Origin: Streptomyces muensis
GTDB lineage: Bacteria > Actinomycetota > Actinomycetes > Streptomycetales > Streptomycetaceae
NCBI RefSeq assembly: GCF_021474425.1
Contig: NZ_JAKEIP010000053.1
Coordinates: 1 to 41,369 of the forward strand
Length of the DNA stretch: 41,369 nt
Direction of reading: 5' to 3'
Below are positions 31,108-39,944 of the stretch, in pieces (within the stretch, counting starts at the first letter, position 1; each line of letters opens with the position of its first letter). The position numbers were made by a program, and so were the translations under genes. The notes beneath the pieces were generated by a model. It was not told the origin of the DNA, did no database searches, and saw nothing but the letters and a program-made list of their open reading frames with translations.

Positions 31108-33621
31108 TCACAGCTGGCCTACGTCGGTGACGCGGACCACGGCGCGGCCCTCCGCGTCGGAGGCGGTGAGGTCGATCTCGGCGCTGATGCCCCAGTCGTG
31201 GTCGCCGTTCGGGTCGTCGAAGATCTGGCGGACCCGCCACAGACGGTTCGCCGGCTCCTCCTCGATCACCAGCAGCTTGGGGCCACGGGCGTCGGGGCCG
31301 GTGCCGAGGTCCTCGTACTCGTCCCAGTACTTGTCCATGGCCTCGCCCCAGGCGTCGGCGTCCCAGCCGGCCTCGGCGTCCATCTCGCCGAGCTCCTCGA
31401 CCTGGTCGAGAGCGGCGAGTTCGACGCGGCGGAACATCGCGTTGCGGACGAGGACCCGGAAAGCACGTGCGTTGGTGGTGACCGGCTTGACCTCGTCGGC
31501 CTTCTCCTGGGCCTCCTCGGCGGTCATCTCCTCCGGGTTGGCGAGCTGCTCCCACTCGTCGAGCAGACTGGAGTCGACCTGGCGCACCATCTCGCCGAGC
31601 CACTCGATCAGGTCCTGCAGATCCTCGGACTTGAGGTCGTCCGGGATGTTGTGGTCGAGGGTCTTGAAAGCGCTGGCGAGGTAGCGCAGCACGATGCCCT
31701 CGGTGCGGGCCAGCTCGTAGAAGGACACCAACTCCGTGAAGGACATGGCACGTTCGTACATGTCCCGGATCACGGACTTCGGCGACAGGGGATGGTCGCC
31801 GACCCAGGGGTGGCTCTTGCGGTAGGTGTTGTACGCGTGGAAGAGCAGCTCCTCCAGGGGCTTCGGGTAGGTGATGTCCTGGAGGCGCTCCATGCGCTCC
31901 TCGTACTCGACGCCGTCCGCCTTCATAGCGGCGACGGCCTCGCCCTTCGCCTTGTTCAGTTGGGCGACCAGGATCTGCCGGGGGTCGTCCAGGGTGGACT
32001 CGATGACCGACACCATGTCCAGGGCGTACGACGGCGACTCCGGGTCCAGCAGCTCGAACGCGGCCAGCGCGAAGGTCGACAGCGGCTGGTTGAGCGCGAA
32101 GTCCTGCTGGAGGTCGACCGTGAGACGGACGATGCGGCCCGTGGCGTCCGGCTCGTCGAGCTTCTCGACGATGCCGCCGTCCAGCAGCGAGCGGTAGATG
32201 GCGATGGCGCGCCGGATGTGCCGCAGCTGCTGCTTGCGCGGCTCGTGATTGTCCTCCAGCAGGTGCCGCATCGCCTCGAAGGCGTTTCCGGGCCGGGCGA
32301 TCACCGACAGCAGCATGGTGTGCGTCACCCGGAAACGGGAGGTCAACGGCTCCGGTTCGGAGGCGATGAGCTTCTCGAAGGTGTTCTCCGTCCAGGCGAC
32401 GAAGCCCTCGGGCGCCTTCTTGCGGACGACCTTGCGGCGCTTCTTCGGGTCGTCACCGGCCTTGGCGAGCGCCTTCTCGTTCTCGATGACGTGCTCGGGT
32501 GCCTGGGCCACGACGAAGCCCGCCGTGTCGAAGCCCGCCCGCCCGGCGCGGCCGGCGATCTGGTGGAACTCGCGGGCGCGCAGCGTACGGACCCGGTTGC
32601 CGTCGTACTTGGTCAGCGCGGTGAACAACACGGTGCGGATGGGCACGTTGACGCCCACGCCCAGCGTGTCCGTGCCGCAGATGACCTTCAGCAGACCGGC
32701 CTGCGCGAGTTTCTCCACCAGACGCCGGTACTTCGGCAGCATGCCGGCGTGATGGACGCCGATGCCGTGCCGCACGTAACGGGAGAGGTTGCGGCCGAAC
32801 TTGGTGGTGAAGCGGAAGTTGCCGATGAGCTCGGCGATCTGGTCCTTCTCCTCACGCGAGCACATGTTGATGCTCATCAGCGCCTGTGCCCGCTCCACGG
32901 CCTGCGCCTGTGTGAAGTGCACGATGTAGACCGGGGCCTGCTTGGTCTCCAGCAGTTCGGTCAGCGTCTCGGTGAGCGGGGTGAGTTTGTACTCGTAGGA
33001 CAGCGGCACGGGACGGGTGGCCGAGCGGACCACCGCCGTGGGGCGACCGGTGCGCCGGGTGAGGTCCTCCTCGAACATCGAGACATCGCCGAGCGTGGCC
33101 GACATCAGGATGAACTGCGCCTGCGGCAGCTCCAGGATCGGGATCTGCCAGGCCCAGCCCCGGTCCCCCTCCGCGTAGAAGTGGAACTCGTCCATGACGA
33201 CCTGGCCGACGTCCGCGTCCTTGCCGTCGCGCAGCGCGATCGACGCGAGCACCTCGGCGGTACAGCAGATGACGGGGGCGTCGGCGTTGACGGACGCGTC
33301 ACCGGTCAGCATGCCGACGTTCTCGGTGCCGAAGATCTTGCACAGCTCGAAGAACTTCTCCGAGACCAGCGCCTTGATCGGAGCGGTGTAGAAGGTGACC
33401 TCGTCACGGGCGAGCGCGGCGAAGTGGGCGCCCGCTGCGATCATGCTCTTGCCGGAGCCGGTGGGTGTCGACACGATCACGTTCGCGCCGGACACCGCCT
33501 CGATCAGCGCCTCCTCCTGGTGCGGGTAGAGAGTGAGACCGCGCTCCTCGGCCCACGACTCGAAGGCTTCGTAGAGGGCGTCGGGGTCGGCGGTCGGCGG
33601 CAGCTGATCGATGAGGGTCAC
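31108..33621 (-). CDS. Ski2-like DEAD/DEAH-box helicase
   Basis: 837 residues from the GTG at 33621. Motif I TPTGSGKS (52-59), motif II DEFH (144-147, a variant of DExH), motif III MSATLG (173-178) and motif VI HQIAGRAGRAG place it in the Ski2/Mtr4/Hel308-like superfamily 2 helicases common in actinobacteria. A long C-terminal region without a known catalytic domain follows (from about residue 490). It probably unwinds RNA or DNA-RNA structures; the exact substrate is unknown. An upstream GTG (33672) is possible: strong purine runs (GAGGGAGGAGGG) lie between the two, 16 bases before 33621. Confidence 0.93.
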   Translation of the reverse strand: MTLIDQLPPTADPDALYEAFESWAEERGLTLYPHQEEALIEAVSGANVIVSTPTGSGKSMIAAGAHFAALARDEVTFYTAPIKALVSEKFFELCKIFGTENVGMLTGDASVNADAPVICCTAEVLASIALRDGKDADVGQVVMDEFHFYAEGDRGWAWQIPILELPQAQFILMSATLGDVSMFEEDLTRRTGRPTAVVRSATRPVPLSYEYKLTPLTETLTELLETKQAPVYIVHFTQAQAVERAQALMSINMCSREEKDQIAELIGNFRFTTKFGRNLSRYVRHGIGVHHAGMLPKYRRLVEKLAQAGLLKVICGTDTLGVGVNVPIRTVLFTALTKYDGNRVRTLRAREFHQIAGRAGRAGFDTAGFVVAQAPEHVIENEKALAKAGDDPKKRRKVVRKKAPEGFVAWTENTFEKLIASEPEPLTSRFRVTHTMLLSVIARPGNAFEAMRHLLEDNHEPRKQQLRHIRRAIAIYRSLLDGGIVEKLDEPDATGRIVRLTVDLQQDFALNQPLSTFALAAFELLDPESPSYALDMVSVIESTLDDPRQILVAQLNKAKGEAVAAMKADGVEYEERMERLQDITYPKPLEELLFHAYNTYRKSHPWVGDHPLSPKSVIRDMYERAMSFTELVSFYELARTEGIVLRYLASAFKTLDHNIPDDLKSEDLQDLIEWLGEMVRQVDSSLLDEWEQLANPEEMTAEEAQEKADEVKPVTTNARAFRVLVRNAMFRRVELAALDQVEELGEMDAEAGWDADAWGEAMDKYWDEYEDLGTGPDARGPKLLVIEEEPANRLWRVRQIFDDPNGDHDWGISAEIDLTASDAEGRAVVRVTDVGQL

Positions 33622-33748
33622 CCACCCATCTTGCCTGCCCTCCTCCCTCACAGGGGAATCGGCTGCGAGCACGAAGATCGAGAACGCTACGCTGTGTCGC
33701 CGACTACACGTCAGCGAACCGGGTCAACTGGACAGCGGCACACGAGGA

Positions 33749-34561
33749 ATGGGGCGGGCAACGGCGATGATGGGACCAGCACACTCACTGTCGGGCGCCG
33801 CCGCCTGGCTCGGCGTCGGAGCGGCGGCCGCCGCCGCGGGGCACGGGATGCCCTGGCCGGTCCTCCTCGCAGGCGCGCTGATCTGCGCCGGGGCCGCCCT
33901 CGCCCCGGACCTCGATCACAAGGCGGCCACCATCTCGCGCGCCTTCGGCCCCTTGTCACGCTGGCTGTGCGAGATCGTCGACAAGCTGTCGTACGCCGTC
34001 TACAAGGCCACGAAGAAGCAGGGCGACCCGCGCCGGTCCGGTGGACACCGCACGCTCACGCACACGTGGGTGTGGGCGGTCATGATCGGCGGTGGCGCCT
34101 CGGTCCTGGCGATCACCGGCGGCCGGTGGGCCGTCCTCGCGATCCTCTTCGCGCACCTGGTACTGGCCATCGAGGGCCTGCTGTGGCGTGCGACCCGGGG
34201 TGCCAGTGCCGATGTCCTGGTGTGGCTGCTCGCCGCGACCAGCTCATGGATCCTGGCGGGCGTCCTGGACAAGCCGGGCAACGGCTCGGACTGGCTGTTC
34301 ACGGCGCCGGGCCAGGAGTATCTGTGGCTGGGGCTGCCGATCGTGCTGGGCGCGCTGGTGCACGACATCGGGGACGCGCTGACGGTGTCCGGCTGCCCGA
34401 TCCTGTGGCCGATCCCGGTGGGCCGCAAGCGCTGGTATCCCCTGGGGCCGCCGAAGGCCATGCGGTTCCGGGCGGGCAGCTGGGTGGAGCTCAAGGTGCT
34501 GATGCCGGTGTTCATGGTGCTGGGCGGAGTGGGCTGCGCCGCGGCGCTCAACGTGATCTGA
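33749..34561 (+). CDS. Membrane-bound metal-dependent hydrolase-like protein (YdjM/DUF457 type)
   Basis: About 270 residues with several TM helices. It resembles the YdjM/LexA-regulated membrane hydrolase-like family: the N-terminal HSLSGAAAWLGVGAA, APDLDHKAATISRA, a central GGHRTLTHTWVWA and a C-terminal HDIGDALTVSG supply the His/Asp residues thought to bind metal in an aqueous active-site pocket. Biochemical function unknown. Start ambiguous: the ATG at 33749 has GAGGA almost touching it, while the ATG at 33767 lacks a clear site. It is divergent from the helicase. Confidence 0.85.
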   Translation: MGRATAMMGPAHSLSGAAAWLGVGAAAAAAGHGMPWPVLLAGALICAGAALAPDLDHKAATISRAFGPLSRWLCEIVDKLSYAVYKATKKQGDPRRSGGHRTLTHTWVWAVMIGGGASVLAITGGRWAVLAILFAHLVLAIEGLLWRATRGASADVLVWLLAATSSWILAGVLDKPGNGSDWLFTAPGQEYLWLGLPIVLGALVHDIGDALTVSGCPILWPIPVGRKRWYPLGPPKAMRFRAGSWVELKVLMPVFMVLGGVGCAAALNVI

Positions 34562-34638
34562 GCGGGTGGGTCGGTGATCAGCCCGCGGCACCGCGCCGCC
34601 GGGCGACGCGATGGTGGCCCGGTCCGCTCCGCGTCGGA

Positions 34639-34899
34639 TCAGCCGCCCTGTCCCGCCCCGCCGCCGTAACGCCGTTCGAAGGCCGCGACGCGGCCCTCGG
34701 AGTCCACCGTGCGTGCCTTGCCGGTGTAGAAGGGGTGGCTCTCCGAGGAGATCTCGACGTCCACGACCGGGTAGGTCTCGCCGTCGTCCCACTCGATGGT
34801 CTGGTCGCTGGTCGCGGTGGACCGGGTCAGGAAGGCGTAGCCGGCGGCGCGGTCGCGGAAGACGACCGCGTGGTAGTCGGGGTGCTTGTCCTGCTGCAT
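34639..34899 (-). CDS. rpmE2: Ribosomal protein L31 type B (zinc-free)
   Basis: 86 residues. The type B (C-minus) L31 lacks the CxxC zinc ligands of type A; no Cys at all is present. Family marks are HPDYHAVVFRD, EISSESHPFYTGKAR and a C-terminal FERRYG. In Streptomyces such a paralogue replaces the zinc-binding L31 when zinc is scarce. The ATG at 34899 has GAGGAG 5 bases upstream; an upstream open frame to 34956 is not supported. No zinc-repressor-like AT-rich palindrome is visible in the 123-bp gap upstream. A perfect hairpin lies there at 34933-34954. Confidence 0.96.
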   Translation of the reverse strand: MQQDKHPDYHAVVFRDRAAGYAFLTRSTATSDQTIEWDDGETYPVVDVEISSESHPFYTGKARTVDSEGRVAAFERRYGGGAGQGG

Positions 34900-34932
34900 G
34901 CGGGCTCCTCGTGTGCGGTGGCCTCGATGGCG

Positions 34933-34954
34933 GCCGTCGGCGGGGGCCGACGGC
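34933..34954 (-). terminator. Perfect 9-bp hairpin between DUF5709 gene and rpmE2
   Basis: GCCGTCGGC (34933-34941), GGGG loop, GCCGACGGC (34946-34954). It may terminate the DUF5709 transcript or form a leader structure for rpmE2, whose ribosome site lies about 22 bp further on. No T run follows. Confidence 0.55.
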
Positions 34955-35022
34955 ATGGCGCCGAAGGCGCGGGGACTGCGGCACGGGGGCTGCGGGAATC
35001 AGCCGTGCCACGGCCGCGACGG

Positions 35023-35493
35023 TCAGCCGTACAGGGCGTCCTCGTCGACGATGTGCATGGCGGCCTCCTCCGCGGACGCCGCCGCACCGTCGATGCCCAC
35101 GTCCGTCGCGACCAGGGCGCTCTCCTCGTCCTCGTGGGCGCCTTCGTCGGGTGCCACGAGGCGGCCGGAGCGCAGGGCGCCGACCTCGTTGTCGAGGAGT
35201 TCCCCGTCGGTGCCGTCGGCGTCGCCGAGGCCGTCGCCGTCGGGGGCGACGAGGTCGGGCTGCTCCTCGGCGAGCCGCTGGTCGAGGGTCTCGCCCTGAT
35301 GGCGCTCGGCGGCCGTGACACCGGTGTGCTCCACCGCCAGCGGCCTGTCGGGAGGGGACCAGCCCCGGTCCAGGGGGTCGTCGACGCCGTCGTTCTCCAG
35401 AGTGTCCTCCGCGTCGAGCAGCCCGGTGTCCTCACGTTGATCGGATGCGTCGGGCTGGTAGACGTCGTCACCCCATCCGTCGGCGCTGTTCAC
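35023..35493 (-). CDS. DUF5709-family protein
   Basis: 156 residues, strongly acidic and without obvious TM or catalytic motif. WGDDVYQPDASDQREDTGLL (6-25) followed by VDDPLDRGWSPPDRPLAVEH (37-56) and a C-terminal AAMHIVDED match the actinobacterial DUF5709 family. GTG at 35493 is the start: GGAGGT lies 4 bases upstream, and the open frame continuing to 36150 covers repetitive, Arg/Pro/Ala/Gly-rich, non-coding-like sequence. Function unknown. Confidence 0.85.
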   Translation of the reverse strand: MNSADGWGDDVYQPDASDQREDTGLLDAEDTLENDGVDDPLDRGWSPPDRPLAVEHTGVTAAERHQGETLDQRLAEEQPDLVAPDGDGLGDADGTDGELLDNEVGALRSGRLVAPDEGAHEDEESALVATDVGIDGAAASAEEAAMHIVDEDALYG

Positions 35494-36150
35494 GGGTACC
35501 TCCAGGTGGTGGGGACGGGCCCGAACTCGCCGCGGTCGGCGGCGGGCCGCCACGGCGCGGGGCACAGGCCGCACCCGGCGCGAACCGCGTGGTTCCCGGG
35601 TGCTCCCCGAACCGGTGCCGCTATCCAGCCTTCCACCCCTTTTCGCCCCTGCGCAACGGCACGGGTGCACTCCGGTACGACAGCAGGGGGCAGCGGCGAG
35701 AACTCGGGATCTCCGGCCCGGGAGCCGGGCGAGCCCGGCCCCTGGAGCACGGCGGTCGAGCCGCTCGACCCAGCCCGCCGTACCGGCCCGCTCCAGCCGG
35801 CCCGTCGCGCGGGTGGCCGCGGTCGGCCGAGGCCACGCGCCGTGGGTCAGGCATGCGTCCACGGCCTGCGAGGGCCCTGGTCCTGGCCCTGGCCGTCGGT
35901 GCTTCCGACGCCGTCGCGAGGTGTCCCCCGCCCGGCCCTTGGGGCATGGCTGGCGAGCCGTTCGATCCAGCCGACCGGACACGGCTCGCTCCAGCCGGCC
36001 CGTCGCACGGGTGGCCCCGGTCGGCCGAGGCCACGCGCCGTGGGTCAGGCATGCGCCCACGGTCTGCGAGGGCGGCCCCGGCCCTGCTCGACGAGGCTTC
36101 TGGCGCGGTCGACCGGTGTCCCTGGCCGGCGACCGCCCTGCCGGCTCCAC
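35494..36150. other. 657-bp non-coding region with duplicated unit
   Basis: It lies between the ABC exporter operon and the DUF5709 gene, both on the minus strand. Open frames on both strands translate to Arg/Pro/Ala/Gly-rich sequence without domain likeness, so I regard them as shadows. The promoter of the DUF5709 gene should lie at the left end (35494-35650). The right two thirds are a direct duplication. Confidence 0.7.
35758..36073. repeat. Direct repeat of about 118 bp, period about 197 bp
   Basis: Copy A is 35758-35875 and copy B 35955-36073. Within the best-conserved 86 bp (35790-35875 and 35988-36073) I count 4 mismatches. A 37-bp core (from about 35820 and 36018) is identical and includes the small inverted repeat CCACG-CGC-CGTGG. 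Weaker likeness extends upstream of A to about 35726 and downstream of B to 36150, so the unit length is about 197 bp. Confidence 0.9.
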
Positions 36151-37938
36151 TCACCCGTGCCAGGACCGCCACAGCGCCGCGTAGGCGCCGTCCGCCCTGA
36201 CCAGCTCGTCGTGGCTGCCCAGCTCGCTGATCCGGCCGTTCTCGACGACGGCGATGACGTCCGCGTCGTGGGCGGTGTGGAGGCGGTGGGCGATGGCGAC
36301 GACGGTGCGGCCGTCGAGGACGCGGGCCAGGGATCGTTCCAGGTGACGGGCGGCGCGCGGGTCGAGGAGAGAAGTCGCTTCGTCCAGGACCAGCGTGTGC
36401 GGGTCGGCCAGGACCAGGCGGGCCAGCGCGATCTGCTGGGCCTGGGCCGGGGTCAGGGCGAACCCGCCCGAGCCGACCTCGGTGTCCAGGCTGTCGTCGA
36501 GCGCGCGGGCCCAGTCGTCCGCGTCGACCGCGCCCAGCGCCGCCCACAGCTCGGCGTCGGTCGCGTCGGTGCGGGCCAGCAGGAGGTTGTCGCGCAGGGA
36601 GCCCACGAAGACGTGGTGCTCCTGGTTGACCAGGGCCACGTGCGAGCGGACCCGCTCGGCGGTCATCCGGGACAGTTCGGCGCCGCCGAGGGTGATCCGG
36701 CCGTCCCGGGGCGCGTAGATGCCGGCCAGCAGCCTGCCCAGGGTCGACTTGCCGGCACCCGAGGGGCCGACGAGCGCCAGTCGGGTGCCGGGGGCGACCT
36801 CCAGGGAGACCTTGCGCAGCACGTCCACGCCCTCCAGGTAGCCGAAGTGCACCTGGTCGGCGTGTACGTCGCGGCCGTCGGGCGCCAGCCGGGCGTCCCC
36901 GACGTCCGGCTCGATGTCCCGGACCCCGACCAGCCGGGCCAGCGACACCTGGGCCACCTGGAGCTCGTCGTACCAGCGCAGGATCAGCCCCACCGGGTCG
37001 ACCAGCATCTGCGCGATGAGCGCACCGGTGGTCAGCTGACCGACCCCGATCCAGCCCTGGAGGACGAACACACCGCCGACCATCAGGACCGAGGCGAGGA
37101 CCATCACATGGGTGACGTTGATGAATGGGAAGAGCACCGACCGCAGCCAGAGCGTGTAGCGCTCCCAGGCCGTCCACTCCTTGATCCGCCGCTCCGACAG
37201 TTCGACGCGGCGCTCGCCGAGGCGGTGGGCCTCCACGGTGTGCCCGGCGTCCACGGTCTCGGCGAGCGCGGCGGCCACGGCGGCGTACCCGGCGGCCTCC
37301 GAGCGATAGGCGGACGGCGCCCGTTTGAAGTACCAGCGGCAGCCGATCACCAGCAGCGGCACGGCGAGCAGCACGGCGGCGGCCAGCGGCGGCGCGGTGA
37401 CGACGAGCCCGCCGAGCAGCAGGATCACCCAGACCACACCGATCGCCAGCTGGGGCACCGCCTCGCGCATCGCGTTGGCCAGCCGGTCGATGTCCGTCGT
37501 GATCCGGGACAGCAGGTCGCCGGTCCCGGCCCGCTCCAGGACACCGGGCGGCAGCCCGACCGACCGGATGAGGAAGTCCTCGCGCAGATCGGCCAGCATC
37601 CGCTCACCGAGCATCGCGCCGCGCAGCCGGACCTGGCGTACGAACACGGCCTGGACGAGGAGAGCGGCCACGAACAGTCCGACGGTGAGTTCCAGATGGA
37701 GCTCCCGGTCGCCGACCCCGTCCGACACCCGTTCCACCAGGCCGCCCAGCAGCCAGGGCCCCGCCATCGAGGCCACCACGGCGACGGTGTTGACGGTGAT
37801 GAGGAGGAGGAAGGCACGGCGGTGCCGGCGGAACAACTCGACCACGTAGGCGCGCACGGTCGTGGAGGCGCCGACCGGCAGGGTGTTCGCCGTCGTCGGG
37901 GCCGCCGGGTCGTACGCCGGGGGTGCGACGCCGATCAT
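36151..37938 (-). CDS. ABC exporter subunit with canonical Walker A but degenerate signature
   Basis: 595-residue half-transporter: N-terminal six-TM exporter domain (about 40-320) and C-terminal nucleotide-binding domain. Walker A GPSGAGKS (391-398), Walker B LVLDEA (516-521) with the catalytic Glu, and H-loop His551 (IAHRL) are intact. The signature LSGGQ is replaced by LTPAQ (495-499). Its start overlaps the stop of the upstream partner gene (ATGA), so the two form a heterodimer in which this subunit contributes the catalytic half of the working ATP site. Substrate (drug, lipid or peptide) unknown. Confidence 0.94.
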   Translation of the reverse strand: MIGVAPPAYDPAAPTTANTLPVGASTTVRAYVVELFRRHRRAFLLLITVNTVAVVASMAGPWLLGGLVERVSDGVGDRELHLELTVGLFVAALLVQAVFVRQVRLRGAMLGERMLADLREDFLIRSVGLPPGVLERAGTGDLLSRITTDIDRLANAMREAVPQLAIGVVWVILLLGGLVVTAPPLAAAVLLAVPLLVIGCRWYFKRAPSAYRSEAAGYAAVAAALAETVDAGHTVEAHRLGERRVELSERRIKEWTAWERYTLWLRSVLFPFINVTHVMVLASVLMVGGVFVLQGWIGVGQLTTGALIAQMLVDPVGLILRWYDELQVAQVSLARLVGVRDIEPDVGDARLAPDGRDVHADQVHFGYLEGVDVLRKVSLEVAPGTRLALVGPSGAGKSTLGRLLAGIYAPRDGRITLGGAELSRMTAERVRSHVALVNQEHHVFVGSLRDNLLLARTDATDAELWAALGAVDADDWARALDDSLDTEVGSGGFALTPAQAQQIALARLVLADPHTLVLDEATSLLDPRAARHLERSLARVLDGRTVVAIAHRLHTAHDADVIAVVENGRISELGSHDELVRADGAYAALWRSWHG

Positions 37939-39743
37939 GCTGACTCCTCGATCTCTTGCAGTTCCTTCTCGTGCAGTTCGCTGAAACCGCGGCTGAGGGC
38001 GGCCTCGTCGTCGGTCTCCCGGGTCACGACGACCCGGTACCTCGGCTCGGACCGCACCAGTTCACGGTGCACGCCGACCGCCGCGACCTCGCCGTCATGG
38101 ATGAGCACGACGCGGTCGGCGCGGTCCAGGAGCAGGGGCGAGGAGGTGAACACCACGGTCGTGCGCCCCGCCCGCAGGTCGCGCACGCCCTCGGCGATCC
38201 GGGCCTCCGTGTGCGAGTCGACGGCGGAGGTCGGCTCGTCCAGGACGAGCACCTCCGGGTTGGTGATCAGCGACCGGGCGAGCGCGAGGCGCTGGCGCTG
38301 GCCGCCGGACAGGGACCGGCCGCGTTCGGTGATGCGGGCGTCCATCGGGTCGTCGGCGTCGAGCGACCCCTGGACCAGGGCGGCCAGGACGTCAGCGCAC
38401 TGCGCGGCCGCCAGCGCCTCCTCGGCACCGACGTCACCGGACCTGGGCACGTCGAGAAGCTCACGCAGGGTGCCGGAGAGGAGCACCGGGTCCTTGTCCT
38501 GCACGAGGACGGCCGTACGGGCGCTGTCGAGCGGCAGTTCGTCGAGCGGGACACCGCCGAGGAGTACCGAGGCGGCACCCTCTTCCGAGGGGTGTCCGCC
38601 CAGCCGTTCGGCCAGCCGCCCCGCCGCGTCCGGGTCGCCGCACACCACGGCCGTGAGCCGGCCGGCGGGGGCGAGCAGCCCCGTGGCCGGGTCGTACAGA
38701 TCTCCGCCGGGCGGCTCGGACCCGTCGCGCGTCCCTGTCGTGTCGGTGGCGCGCTCCAGGGACAGCACACGCGCGGCTCGGCGCGCCGAGGGCCGGGAGA
38801 AGGAGTACGCCATGGCGATCTCCTCGAAGTGCCGGAGCGGATAGGTGAGGATCATGATCGAGCTGTAGACGGTGACGAGCTCGCCGACGGTGACGCGGCC
38901 CTGGCGGGCCAGGTGGACGCCGTACCAGACGACCGCGATCAGCAGCAGTCCCGGCAGCAGTACCTGGATCGCCGAGATCAGGGCCCACATCCGGGCGCTG
39001 CGCACGGCGGCATGGCGTACCTCCTGGGAGGCGCGGCGGTAGCGGTCGAGGAAGAGTTCCTCGCCGCCGATGCCGCGCAGGACGCGCAGTCCGGCGACGG
39101 TGTCGGAGGCCAGTTCGGTGGCGCGGCCCGCCTTCTCGCGCTGGAGGTCGGCCCGTCGGGTCGCCGGAGGCAGCAGGGGCAGCACGGCGAGTGCCAGTAC
39201 GGGCAGGCCGACGGCGACGATCACACCGAGCGCGGGCTGGTAGACGACCAGGCCGACGCAGACCACCACCAGGGTGACCGCCGCCGCCGTGAACCGTGAC
39301 CAGGCCTCGACGAACCAGCCGATCTTCTCGACGTCGCCCGTGGAGACGGCCACGACCTCACCGGCCGCGACCCGCCGCGTCAGCGCCGAGCCCAACTGCG
39401 AGGCCTTGCGGGCCAGTACCTGCTGGACACGCGCGGCGGCAGTGATCCAGTTGGTGACGGCGGTGCGGTGGAGGAAGGTGTCGCCGAGCGCGTTCCCGAT
39501 ACAGCACAGGATCAGGAGCCCGCCCGCCAGGGCGAGTTGCGCACCCGAACGGTCGACGACGGCCTGCACGGCGACACCGACGCAGAACGGCAGCGCGGAG
39601 ACGGACAGGAAGTGCAGCAGCCCCCAGGCCAGCGCCTTGAGCTGTCCGCCCCTCTGGTTCCTGAAGAGCCACCACAGGAATCGGGGACCCGAACGGGCGT
39701 CCGGCACACCTGGATCGGGATACGGAAGGTCTTGAATCTGCAT
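37935..39743 (-). CDS. ABC exporter subunit with degenerate Walker A
   Basis: 602-residue half-transporter. The TM domain spans about 35-310. In the nucleotide-binding domain the Walker A position reads GDPDAAGR (369-376), without the Lys-Ser of GxxGxGKS/T, and the H-loop His is Ser (FTSSP, 532-536). Signature LSGGQ (478-482) and Walker B VLVLDE (498-503) are intact. Paired with the downstream gene it gives one canonical and one degenerate ATP site, as in heterodimeric exporters such as TmrAB and TM287/288. The ATG at 39743 has only a weak ribosome site (GGGACG). The longer open frame upstream to 40718 covers the divergent lipoprotein gene and is not coding. Confidence 0.93.
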   Translation of the reverse strand: MQIQDLPYPDPGVPDARSGPRFLWWLFRNQRGGQLKALAWGLLHFLSVSALPFCVGVAVQAVVDRSGAQLALAGGLLILCCIGNALGDTFLHRTAVTNWITAAARVQQVLARKASQLGSALTRRVAAGEVVAVSTGDVEKIGWFVEAWSRFTAAAVTLVVVCVGLVVYQPALGVIVAVGLPVLALAVLPLLPPATRRADLQREKAGRATELASDTVAGLRVLRGIGGEELFLDRYRRASQEVRHAAVRSARMWALISAIQVLLPGLLLIAVVWYGVHLARQGRVTVGELVTVYSSIMILTYPLRHFEEIAMAYSFSRPSARRAARVLSLERATDTTGTRDGSEPPGGDLYDPATGLLAPAGRLTAVVCGDPDAAGRLAERLGGHPSEEGAASVLLGGVPLDELPLDSARTAVLVQDKDPVLLSGTLRELLDVPRSGDVGAEEALAAAQCADVLAALVQGSLDADDPMDARITERGRSLSGGQRQRLALARSLITNPEVLVLDEPTSAVDSHTEARIAEGVRDLRAGRTTVVFTSSPLLLDRADRVVLIHDGEVAAVGVHRELVRSEPRYRVVVTRETDDEAALSRGFSELHEKELQEIEESA

Positions 39744-39944
39744 GACGTCCCAGTGGCTCGTGTCAGTGGGGGGATCAGGGGAAGGGGATGGGATGTGAGT
39801 CGGGTACCGATGCGCGGAACGGGACAGCGCACGGCGGCAGCAAACCGTGACAGGTTCGCGTCGCAGCGTGGTCGGACGCAAACGGTTTTCCACGCCGCCG
39901 CACAGATCCGGCTGCCACCGCGCACGCGGTGTCACCATGGACCG

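Noticed and set aside
35494..36150. Long 5' extension of the DUF5709 frame, with a GTG directly after the ABC stop codon.
   Set aside because: The extension translates the non-coding duplication into Arg/Pro/Ala/Gly-rich sequence, and GGAGGT plus GTG at 35493 give a proper start.
30763..38844. A 2693-codon plus-strand open frame spanning seven minus- or plus-strand genes.
   Set aside because: It is antisense to or out of frame with well-supported genes (TesB, Ski2-like helicase, L31, two ABC subunits). High GC with few stops explains its length.
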